64,000 nucleotides of DNA. Source: Pectinophora gossypiella. Its lineage: Eukaryota > Arthropoda > Insecta > Lepidoptera > Gelechiidae. A program made the translations under genes and the position numbers. The notes under the pieces are model-generated. The model worked only from the letters and a program-made list of their open reading frames with translations. It was not told where the DNA came from and did no database searches. The stretch lies in the NCBI RefSeq assembly GCF_024362695.1, contig NW_026063247.1, positions 310,001 to 374,000 of the forward strand, read 5' to 3'. Below, piece by piece: positions 20,640-30,907 of this stretch. Numbering within the stretch: position 1 is the first letter of the stretch; each line of letters opens with the position of its first letter.

Positions 20640-22606
20640 CTAGCTTTTGCCCGCGACTTCGTCCGCGTGGCGTGTTATATAAGAGAGAGATCTTCGTGTG
20701 TGTGGGAGTGCATATCAAATTTCAAGCATCTAACTTATGCAGTTTAGATTTTTTCATACATTTTTTTTCCCAATAACTCCCATTTTTCAAAATACAGCCA
20801 AAAATAAACTTTATATTTACTAAGGTATGCATGCATGCTAGATTGAATCAATTGATTGAATTGATTTTTTTTTAATTGATTGTTCATTGAGTTTTAATTT
20901 TAATACACACTTCCTCTCTTCCCTTCAACGTTGCTGTGCCCTACAGGGTCCATGTTTTAGTTCCTATGCCTATGTAACACCCCATTGTACTACATGGAAT
21001 GCAATAAATAATTTAATTGAATTGAATTGAAAACATCTATCTTACGCGGTTTCGATTTTTTCATACAAATGTTTTTTTCCCGCTAACTCCCGTTTCCGTG
21101 GGAATTTTGCAATATCCTGTTGCAACTAAGGTTTAAGTTAACTAAAGTACCTGCATGCCAAATTTCAAGCGTCTAACTTAAGCGGTTTAGATTTTTCATA
21201 CAAAAGGATTTTCCCGCTAATTTCCGTTCCCGTGGGAATTCCGGGAATTCCTTTCTTAGTGCACCTCTACGGTACCTAAGCTATGTCCCTTCCAAATTTC
21301 AAATGCCTACATTTAGCCGTTCAGGCTATGCGTTGATATGTCAGTCACTGAGTCAGTCAGTTTCTCCTTTTATTTAGATTTGATTTTTTCATACAAATGT
21401 TTTTTCCCGTTAACTACCGTTCCCGTGGGAATTTTGTAATATCCTGTTGCAACTAATCTTTAAGTTTACTAAAGTACCTGCATGCCAAATTTCAAACGTC
21501 TAACTTGAGTGGTTTAGATTTTTCATACAAAAGGATTTTCCCGCTAATTCCCGTTCCCGTGGGAATCGGGAATTCCTTTCTTAGTACACCTCTACGGTGT
21601 CTAAGGTACCTGCGTGCCAAATTTTAAACATCTTACTTGAATGGTTTAGATTTTTCATACAAAAGGATTTTCCCGTTAATTCCCGTTCCCGTGGGAATTT
21701 CGGGAATTCCTTTCTTAGTGCACCTCCACGGTACCTAAGGTACCTGCATGACAAATTTCAAACGTCTAACTTGAATGGTTTAGATTTTTCATACAAAAGG
21801 ATTTTCCCGCTAATTCCCGTTCTCGTGAGAATTTCGGGAATTCCTTTCTTAGTGCACCTCCACGGTACCTAAGGTATCTGCATGCTAAATTTCAAATGTC
21901 TAACTTGAGTGGTTTAGATTTTTCATACAAAAGGTATTTCCCGCTAATTCCCGTTCCCGTGAGAATTTTGGGAATTCCTTTCTTAGTGCACCTCTACGGT
22001 ACCTATGGTACCTGCATGCCAAATTTCAAACGTCTAACTTGAGTGGTTTAGATTTTTCATACAAAAGGATTTTCCCGCTAATTCCCGTTCCCGTGGGAAT
22101 TTCGGGAATTCCTTTCTTAGTACACCTCTACGGTATCTAAGGTACCTGCATGACAAATTTCAAACATCTAACTTGAATGGTTTAGATTTTTCATACAAAA
22201 ATATTTTTCCGCTAATTCCCGTTCCCGTGGGAATTTCGGGAATTCCTTTCTTAGTGCACCTCTACGTTATCTAAGGTACCTGCATGCCAAATTTCAAAAG
22301 TCTTACTTGAGTGGTTTAGATTTTTCATACAAAAGGATTTTCCCGCTAATTCCCATTCCCGTAGGAATTTCGGGAATTCCTTTCTTAGTGCACCTCTACG
22401 GTATCTAAGGTACCTGCATGCCAAATTTCAAACGTCTAACTTGAGTGGTTTAGATTTTTCATACAAAAGGATTTCCCTTCACTACTCTGCTCCTATTGAT
22501 TGTAGCGTGATGAAAAGTATACTATGACCTGTCCAGGAGTGTGAAGAATAATTGTACCAAGTTTCATTAAAATCCGTCCAGTAGTTTTTGTTTCTATAAG
22601 GAACAT

Positions 22607-22647
<41 letters not shown>

Positions 22648-22766
22648 AATTTTACTGATTGCATTTTTGGCATCAGTATCGATCACTTATCACCCCCTGA
22701 TAGTTATTTTGAAAAAATATTTAATGTACAGAATTGACCTCTCTACAGATTTATTATAAGTATAGA
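20640..22766 (-). mobile_element. Non-autonomous Helitron, family B (copy 3 of the tandem set)
   Basis: 2,127 bp with the same ends as copies 1 and 2 but an ACAG tract six units shorter. Its right flank (T at 22767) continues the right arm of foldback X, so this is the original Helitron insertion in X. Its length equals that of the independent copy at 28317-30443. Confidence 0.9.
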
Positions 22767-22884
22767 TATAATATTTCGTTACATAATAATTGGATTAAGT
22801 CGGGGGTTTTGAGTTATTTTATTCATTTTCGATGAGATTTTTACCGTCGTGGGTTTTTTCAAAATTTTTAATTTTGCTTAATTT

Positions 22885-24672
22885 TATTTCAGACTTTTTA
22901 GAGAGCATATACGAATCATAATCTATATAATGTGTAGGTAAGATCTCGCAAAACAATAAGTGTGATTCATCCTACCACATAATATTAAGTCCCTTATTAT
23001 ATATTATACAGTTGCTTTCTGTTTAAAGTTAGTACCTCTATAACACTCATCTGAGAACATGCACCAATCACCCACGAACTCATTCCTGAAATCCACATTG
23101 AAATCAGACAATACGTTTTAATTTTAATAATATTGCAATATAAACGTTTCACACTAATATAGCAGCGCCTCCTAGTGAGTTAATATCATAAGACTTATCT
23201 TAGACCATGCACCATTCAACTACGAACCCATTGCTGAAAACCGCATTGAAATCGGACAATTCGTTTTAATATTATTGCAATACTATTTTTCACTTATATT
23301 GTAGCACCCTCTAGTGAGTTAAAGACGTAATTTTTATTATTTGGGAACATGCAATAAGCTACCACGTACACATTGCCGAAAACAGAATTGTAATCGGACA
23401 TTTCGTTTTGATTATATTGCAACATTGTTTTGCACTAATATTGTGGCGCCCCTAGTGAGTTACAGCCATGACACCTGTCTAAAAACATGAATTCATCAAA
23501 CACAAACCCGTTATTGAAAACCGCCTCAAAATCGGATCATTAGTTTAAAAGATAGGTGGTAACATTACTTTGCACAAACGCACACACAAACATCTCTCAC
23601 CCTAAACGCATATAAATTCTCCGTTCCGTCGTGGGTAATAAATGTAATTAAAATTATACTAACCGTAATTAACAACACTTTGCTTTACTTAATACATAAC
23701 ATACATAAACTGCCTATATACGTCCCACTGCTGGGCACAGGCCTCCCCTCAATCAACCGGAGGGGGTATGGAGCATACTCCATCACGCTGCTCCACTGCG
23801 GGTTGGTGGAGGTGTTTTTACGGCTAATAGCCGGGACCAACGGCTTAACGTGCCCTCCGAAGCACAGAATCATCTTACTTTTTCGGGCAATCAGGTGATT
23901 CAAGCCTGAAAAGTCCTTACCAAACAAAGGACAGTCTCACAAAGTGATTTCGACAATGTCCCCATCGGGAATCGAACCCGGAACACCAGATCGTGAGCCT
24001 AACGCTCTAACCACTAGACCACGGAGGCTGTTTACTTAATACTACCTGATTATTGAGTGATGGGTTCAACTTTATGAATTAAATGAGGATTAATTGGATG
24101 AATTTGATTCACTTGACCACACAATCCACGTGCCACTTATAGTCGATCTTGATTTTTCTTTAATCTTCGCCAATCACTTCGTATTAATTTATCTACAATT
24201 TATTGATTGTGATCTGGGATCTTCTCTGAAATCTGGCTCGAAGGACCATGAATATGCCATCAGGCAAAAAGGCATATCAATGCCTTTTTACTGATTTTTA
24301 AGGGATTTAGGTAGCAATGAAACAGCACCGTGTTCGACGTAATTACGTGTAATCAATGGAACCGAAAAAAAACGCCTGTCAAAAACAATTAACTAATAAA
24401 AACTATTGCAAATAAATTGTTATTATAAATTGAAGAGGCGTTTCGGATAATATTTATTCTAAACACTAATATTGTGGCGCCCCCTAGTGAGTTACAGACA
24501 TGACACTTGTCTAATAACATGAACTCATCAAACACAAACCCGTTATTGAAAACCGCATCAAAATCGGATTATTAGTTTAGAAGATAATTAATAACATTTC
24601 TTTGCACAAACGCACACACAAACATCTCTCACCCTAAACGCATATACCTGCTCCGTTCCGTCGTGGGTAAAT
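22885..24672. repeat. Unclassified repeat block with degenerate ~140-bp tandem units
   Basis: Between foldback X and the resumed LINE. Units share CACTAATATTGTGGCGCC, CTAGTGAGTTA and ACCGC.TTGAAATCGGA-like cores near 23170, 23310 and 23450, then again near 24480. Two blocks end in CTCCGTTCCGTCGTGGGTA followed by AATAAA-like sequence (23643 and 24672), suggesting duplicated 3' ends of a retroposon, perhaps RTE-like. No ORF of note. A SINE is inserted at 23696-24030. Confidence 0.5.
23696..24030 (-). mobile_element. tRNA-derived SINE with 12-bp target duplication
   Basis: On the minus strand the head reads like a tRNA gene with an A box (TGGTCTAGTGGTTAG) and a B box (GGTTCGATTCC) in the first 70 bp. 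The body contains a motif typical of lepidopteran SINEs (on the plus strand CGTCCCACTGCTGGGCACAG). It is flanked by TTTACTTAATAC at 23684-23695 and 24031-24042. These are internal RNA polymerase III promoter boxes; mobilisation would depend on a LINE. Confidence 0.85.
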
Positions 24673-25905
24673 AAAAGACAATATGGATTTCAACAGTCAA
24701 AAAGCACTACACAACTTCTATCCTTGTTTACTGAAGATGTAAATGGACATCTCAACATTAAAAACCACGTTCTTGTAGTATTTATTGACTATAGTAAGGC
24801 TTTTGACACTTTAAGACATGATCTACTTACCGATAGACTAGACGAATGCGGAGTGCGGGGTCCACTTTTAAAATGGTGCGAAGATTACGTAAAGGAGAGG
24901 TCATATAGTGTCAACGTCGCAGATGCCATAAGTACGAAGCAAAGCGTGACCCACGGCACAGCACAAGGTTCAGTACTAGGCCCTTTGCACTATCTGACCT
25001 ACGTCAATAATGTAACAAACGTCATAAAATTTTGTCAGGTGTACCAATTCGCAGATGACACTTGTTTACTAGCGGCTGACAAAGACATAACCTTAGCCCT
25101 TCGACACTTACAAGAAGACTTCACTAATCTTGCTAAATGGTCTCATGATGCAGGGTTGGTTCTGAACGCCTCTAAAACGAAACTTATGTACATCTCGTCA
25201 AGTCAAAACAGAGTGTCGTATCCCTTAAATCTCGTAGCCCACAATCACGACTGCCTACATGGCAATATTTTCAACTGCAAGTGTAGCATTATCGAATTAG
25301 TGGACGAGCAAACCTACCTAGGTTTAGTAATAGACAGCCGCTTTAAATGGGTTCCACATATAAATAAAGTATGCAACAAATTAAGGGCTATACTTGCAAA
25401 GTTCTGCATTATCAGGTACAAAATTCCCTACCCCATACTACTATCACTTTATAAGGCTTTAGCTGAATCAATAATTCAGTACGGATTGAGTAGTTATGGT
25501 AGAACTTGTAAATCGCATCTGTATCTCATCCATGAACTACAGCTAAGAATTCTAAAGAATATCGTGCCTCCCAAAATAAAACTCGAATTTAATAACGATT
25601 ATAATAAACTATTCAAATTTTGTGGAATTCTACCCATCCAAGAAAAAATTAAACATACCTTGCTTGTGGAACAATTCTTCAACATAGACCTACAAAAACC
25701 TACGGTATATAAACGACTTCTAAGAAGTGCTAATAACCATAAATTTATCGTTCCTAAAACATACAATACGTATGGTGAACGTCAAAATAAATACATTATT
25801 CCTAAACTAATGAACGATCTACCAAAAAGCTTAAAGGATGAAATAAATACTACAAATATTAAACATAAAATTAAAACACATTTCCTAAAACATCTAACAT
25901 ATTAA
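24673..25905 (+). pseudogene. CR1-like LINE ORF2, RT palm to C-terminus
   Basis: Continues the RT after the insertion: YGFQQSKST, FIDYSKAFDTL (catalytic Asp), GTAQGSVLGP, YQFADDT, then the KLMYISSS and YLGLVIDSRFKW blocks and a C-terminal region ending FLKHLTY before the stop at 25903. Open throughout, but severed from its N-terminal half at 16402. No natural start codon belongs to it. Confidence 0.88.
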
Positions 25906-26343
25906 TATAATTCAACTGCCCACTAATAATCTGCTAACATAGTCCAAATAAATTAATAACCGATATAACAATAAATAATCCAAACTAACAATACAATTAC
26001 TAGAAATTACTTTAATTTACCTCTTTTAATGAACACTCTGTAGTTGAAATCCAAGGCAGGTACCTACTGTCAGTCACTCAATAACAAACTCGTCAGTAAG
26101 TATTTATTTATAGTTATGTCGTGTGAGGTTCAACTTGTTTAGCAAGCGGTAACGAGCGAACTACCTACTTCTTCACTACCGTGTGTATCCATCTAGTATA
26201 TCTTTATTGTATCTACCTACAAAATGTAAAAACAGACGATGAGTTGCGGTGTACAGAAAAATCTGTCTATAGGTTTATGAGACACCGTTTTTTGATTGTA
26301 AAATGTTTATTATTACTTTGAATAAATAAAAAAAAAAAAAAAA
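25906..26343 (+). other. 3' UTR and poly(A) of the CR1-like LINE
   Basis: AT-rich untranslated sequence with AATAAATAAAA leading into a run of As. The next bases resume Gypsy1 RT sequence. Confidence 0.8.
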
Positions 26344-26344
26344 T

Positions 26345-27340
26345 TTAGGTCACATCATATCTGAGGAAGGTATATTACCCGATCCCGAAAAAATTAAAAT
26401 AGTAAAAAAGTACCCATGTCCAAAAAATACAGATGAAGTAAAAAGATTTGTAGCTTTTACCAATTATTACAGAAAATTCATTCCAAAATTTGCAGAAATC
26501 GCACATCCATTAAATACACTCTGTAGGAAAAATGTAAATTTTAATTGGAACGAAAGTTGCCAAAATTCATTTGAAAGGCTTAAAGCGTGCATAGTACAAC
26601 CCCCAATATTAGATTACCCTGATTTTTCTGAAAGCAATAAATTCATACTTCAAACTGACGCATCTAATTATGCTATCGGCGCAATATTGACAAATAATAA
26701 TAATAAACCCGTAGCATTCGCTAGTAGAACATTAAATAAAGCTGAATGTAATTATCCAGTAATAGAGAAGGAACTATTAGCTATTGTATGGGCGGTTAAA
26801 CATTTTCATGTATATTTGTATGGGAGAAGTTTTACAATTAAAACCGATCATAAACCTTTGGTTTATCTGTTTAACATAAGAGACCCTTCTAGCCGTCTTA
26901 TGAAATTTAGGCTTGCGTTAGAAGAATATAATTTTGAAGTCGAGTACGTGCAAGGATCGAACAATGCAGCTGCAGATGCCTTGTCTCGAATCCGCATGAC
27001 ATCAGATGAATTAAAGGAAATGCACGAGAGTGTAGTATGTGTGACAACGCGAGCACAAGCTAAAAAATTAAACATGAAATGGTGCAAACTGACTTGAGGC
27101 CTGATCAACCAAAAGTCGTAAGTACACATATCAAATCACCGGAATCAATTGAATTAACATTCATTGAACAAAAACGATATAAGTTGTTACAAAAACAAGG
27201 TTTCATTAGTAAAGAAACTAAATCATTATGTTATGTACCAACGAACTAAATAATGTACATAAAATATTTCGACTCTGAATCGCAAGTGACGCGATGCGAA
27301 TTTGTGACAGAGCTGAACAAAATATGTAAAAGCGAAAACA
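26345..27340 (+). pseudogene. Gypsy1 RT C-terminus and RNase H (fragment 3, first part)
   Basis: Starts at the LGHIISEEG block, then FTNYYRKFI, then RNase H: LQTDASNYAIGA, EKELLAIVWAVKHF, IKTDHKPL and ADALSR. The frame stops at 27095 because of a net frame change just upstream. The downstream region is recognisable in another frame until about 27247, where further stops occur. The copy is decayed and cannot encode a polyprotein. Confidence 0.88.
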
Positions 27341-27343
27341 TAA

Positions 27344-28316
27344 ATGAAATATAATATAATAAAAAATAATGAGAATAAACTCTTTATAAATAAATTGACA
27401 AATGAGATAAAAAACTTAAAGAATAAATTCAAACCAAGAGTCAATATTTTGAATAATATTGAAAGAGTAGAAAATAAAGATGACAGACGTGTCATATTGA
27501 ATGACTTCCATCTCTTACCTAGTAGTGGCCATGCTGGTATGAGAAGGATGTCAAATAACATTAAAAAATATTATTATTGGCCAGGGTTAGACGATGATGT
27601 GAAAAAAATCGTTCAACGATGTGAAAAATGCCAAAAGCAAAAATATTCAAAACCTATAAAGGAACCTATGGTTATTACTACGACGGCCAATACAGCATTC
27701 GAAAAAATATATTTAGACCTTGTAGGACCTTTAGATACTGACGAAAACAATTATTCATACATACTCACAATACAGTGTGAACTAACAAAGTACATTGAAG
27801 CCTATCCTTTAATATCTAAAAAGGCAGAAGAAGTAGCAAAAACATTAGTTAATAACTTTATTCTCAGATATGGCGTGCCATCGGAGATAGCTACTGACAG
27901 GGGAAAGGAGTTTACATCAACAATTTTCCAAGAGGTATGTAAATTATTAAAATTTAAACAACTTAACTCAGCTGCATACCATCACCAGTCCATCTAAGGC
28001 GCACTAGAGGTAACCCATAAACATTTAAAGTCATTCCTTCGAATCCAAACAGATAACCATTCCGAAACCCTTTTGGTGTTTTGCCTATAATACGACCGTT
28101 CATTCTGAAACGAAATTTACTCCTTTCGAGTTAGTTTTTGGAAAATTGTGTTCACTTCCAAATAATTTGTGTAAAATTGTAGAGCCATTATATAATTTTA
28201 ATGACTACCCAATGAGTTAAAGTATCGTTTACAAATTAGTCAAAGACAAGCTAAGGAAAATTTAGTTAACAGTAAAATTAAGCGAAAAATAGAATATGAT
28301 AAGTATATTAATCCAA
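27344..28316 (+). pseudogene. Gypsy1 integrase (fragment 3, second part)
   Basis: Open 27344-27997. HHCC finger: HLLPSSGHAGMRR then CEKCQ. Catalytic core: YLDLVGP (first Asp) and ATDRGKEF (second Asp). A TAA at 27995-27997 stops the frame just before the expected Glu; the sequence after it still shows an ALE block, then shifts frame and contains further stops. A Helitron at 28317 separates it from the integrase C-terminus. Confidence 0.88.
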
Positions 28317-28435
28317 TCTATACTTATAATAAATCTGTAGAGAGGTCAATTCTGTACATTAAATATTTTTTCAAAATAACTATCAGGGGGTGATAAGTGA
28401 TCGATACTGATGCCAAAAATGCAATCAGTAAAATT

Positions 28436-28476
<41 letters not shown>

Positions 28477-30443
28477 ATGTTCCTTATAGAAACAAAAACT
28501 ACTGGACGGATTTTAATGAAACTTGGTACAATTATTCTTCACACTCCTGGACAGGTCATAGTATACTTTTCATCACGCTACAATCAATAGGAGCAGAGTA
28601 GTGAAGGGAAATCCTTTTGTATGAAAAATCTAAACCACTCAAGTTAGACGTTTGAAATTTGGCATGCAGGTACCTTAGATACCGTAGAGGTGCACTAAGA
28701 AAGGAATTCCCGAAATTCCTACGGGAATGGGAATTAGCGGGAAAATCCTTTTGTATGAAAAATCTAAACCACTCAAGTAAGACTTTTGAAATTTGGCATG
28801 CAGGTACCTTAGATAACGTAGAGGTGCACTAAGAAAGGAATTCCCGAAATTCCCACGGGAACGGGAATTAGCGGAAAAATATTTTTGTATGAAAAATCTA
28901 AACCATTCAAGTTAGATGTTTGAAATTTGTCATGCAGGTACCTTAGATACCGTAGAGGTGTACTAAGAAAGGAATTCCCGAAATTCCCACGGGAACGGGA
29001 ATTAGCGGGAAAATCCTTTTGTATGAAAAATCTAAACCACTCAAGTTAGACGTTTGAAATTTGGCATGCAGGTACCATAGGTACCGTAGAGGTGCACTAA
29101 GAAAGGAATTCCCAAAATTCTCACGGGAACGGGAATTAGCGGGAAATACCTTTTGTATGAAAAATCTAAACCACTCAAGTTAGACATTTGAAATTTAGCA
29201 TGCAGATACCTTAGGTACCGTGGAGGTGCACTAAGAAAGGAATTCCCGAAATTCTCACGAGAACGGGAATTAGCGGGAAAATCCTTTTGTATGAAAAATC
29301 TAAACCATTCAAGTTAGACGTTTGAAATTTGTCATGCAGGTACCTTAGGTACCGTGGAGGTGCACTAAGAAAGGAATTCCCGAAATTCCCACGGGAACGG
29401 GAATTAACGGGAAAATCCTTTTGTATGAAAAATCTAAACCATTCAAGTAAGATGTTTAAAATTTGGCACGCAGGTACCTTAGACACCGTAGAGGTGTACT
29501 AAGAAAGGAATTCCCGATTCCCACGGGAACGGGAATTAGCGGGAAAATCCTTTTGTATGAAAAATCTAAACCACTCAAGTTAGACGTTTGAAATTTGGCA
29601 TGCAGGTACTTTAGTAAACTTAAAGATTAGTTGCAACAGGATATTACAAAATTCCCACGGGAACGGTAGTTAACGGGAAAAAACATTTGTATGAAAAAAT
29701 CAAATCTAAATAAAAGGAGAAACTGACTGACTCAGTGACTGACATATCAACGCATAGCCTGAACGGCTAAATGTAGGCATTTGAAATTTGGAAGGGACAT
29801 AGCTTAGGTACCGTAGAGGTGCACTAAGAAAGGAATTCCCGGAATTCCCACGGGAACGGAAATTAGCGGGAAAATCCTTTTGTATGAAAAATCTAAACCG
29901 CTTAAGTTAGACGCTTGAAATTTGGCATGCAGGTACTTTAGTTAACTTAAACCTTAGTTGCAACAGGATATTGCAAAATTCCCACGGAAACGGGAGTTAG
30001 CGGGAAAAAAACATTTGTATGAAAAAATCGAAACCGCGTAAGATAGATGTTTTCAATTCAATTCAATTAAATTATTTATTGCATTCCATGTAGTACAATG
30101 GGGTGTTACATAGGCATAGGAACTAAAACATGGACCCTGTAGGGCACAGCAACGTTGAAGGGAAGAGAGGAAGTGTGTATTAAAATTAAAACTCAATGAA
30201 CAATCAATTAAAAAAAAATCAATTCAATCAATTGATTCAATCTAGCATGCATGCATACCTTAGTAAATATAAAGTTTATTTTTGGCTGTATTTTGAAAAA
30301 TGGGAGTTATTGGGAAAAAAAATGTATGAAAAAATCTAAACTGCATAAGTTAGATGCTTGAAATTTGATATGCACTCCCACACACACGAAGATCTCTCTC
30401 TTATATAACACGCCACGCGGACGAAGTCGCGGGCAAAAGCTAG
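28317..30443 (+). mobile_element. Non-autonomous Helitron, family B, in Gypsy1 integrase
   Basis: Ends TCTATACTTATAATAAA and GGCAAAAGCTAG, flanked by A (28316) and T (30444). Taking it out rejoins the Gypsy1 integrase frame without adding or losing a base, the cleanest empty-site evidence in the window. 2,127 bp, with the 134-bp repeat array and no protein-coding gene. Confidence 0.92.
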
Positions 30444-30625
30444 TTACATATAAGGTAAATGATTTAATTCTAGTTAAAAATGAAGAAGGTAGTAAAATGG
30501 ACACATTGTATTCAGGTCCATATAAGGTAATAAAAGATATATCACCAAATGTGAAAATAATGAAAAATGGAAAAGTTGATATTGTTCACAAGAATAGAAC
30601 AAAACTGTATCATGGTAATCTGTAA
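30444..30625 (+). pseudogene. Gypsy1 integrase C-terminus (fragment 4 of 4)
   Basis: Encodes a KVNDLILVKNEEG strand, a SGPYKVIK motif (GPY/F module of Ty3/Gypsy integrases) and HKNRTKLYHG before the stop. No envelope-like ORF follows. Confidence 0.88.
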
Positions 30626-30765
30626 TTAAAGCTAAACTTAATTTTATAGACAGGTACATTTAGACTAATTTAGATTAGTATGTAGTAGAAAAAAAAAAAA
30701 ACTATGTAACCGCATTATATTATATTGTAAAAAAAAATAATCTATTATTATTATTATTTTTTTTT

Positions 30766-30899
30766 AAAAAAGGATGGAAGATGTAGTGAGATAAGTTATA
30801 CCTACTATGTATAAGGTACAAACTGTAATCTTTTATAATAAGAAATATATGATCAGTCTAAAACTAGCATTCACTGGTTTCACTCATCTCCTCGATCAG
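30766..30899 (+). repeat. Gypsy1 polypurine tract and truncated 3' LTR
   Basis: A purine run AAAAAAGGATGGAAGA at 30766-30781 is followed by TGTAGTGAGATAAG, a plausible LTR start at 30782. The LTR is cut at about 30899 where GC-rich R1 LINE sequence begins. Confidence 0.6.
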
Positions 30900-30907
30900 T
30901 CCGATAG

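Larger units (their letters stand above)
13424..22766. repeat. 3,608-bp tandem duplication: unit, unit, partial third unit
   Basis: 13424-17031 recurs as 17032-20639 with an exact 3,608-bp offset for every landmark I checked: Helitron ends, the RT fragment (15732 and 19340), and the foldback arms. A third partial unit, Helitron only, follows at 20640-22766. Copies 1 and 2 even share the same microsatellite length. Unequal exchange between two Helitrons in direct orientation would give this arrangement; an assembly duplication is the alternative. Confidence 0.9.
16401..22884. mobile_element. Foldback element X, 312-bp arms, right arm split by a Helitron
   Basis: Left arm 16401-16712, spacer 16713-16837, right arm 16838-17031 continued at 22767-22884. 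The two pieces of the right arm add up to 312 bp, equal to the left arm, and are near-identical to its reverse complement. The Helitron sits between A and T in the right arm; excising it restores the palindrome. The original element was about 749 bp with no ORF. Target duplication is unclear: the left flank is LINE, the right flank is a different repeat. Confidence 0.82.
11396..26343 (+). mobile_element. CR1-like LINE inserted in Gypsy1, multiply interrupted
   Basis: Retained parts: a 72-bp 5' leader, ORF1 (11468-12466), ORF2 in three pieces (12535-13423, 15575-16402, 24673-25905), and a 3' UTR ending in a poly(A) run at 26326-26343, giving about 4.5 kb. The PHD-finger ORF1 is characteristic of CR1-group elements; the RT style suggests a CR1-group (possibly Daphne-like) clade, which I cannot confirm without a tree. 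Interruptions are three family-B Helitrons, foldback X, a repeat block with a SINE, and a tandem duplication. Confidence 0.82.

Noticed and set aside
23962..24030. A tRNA gene
   Set aside because: The tRNA-like sequence has A and B boxes but a poor anticodon stem, continues into a SINE body and is flanked by a 12-bp target duplication.
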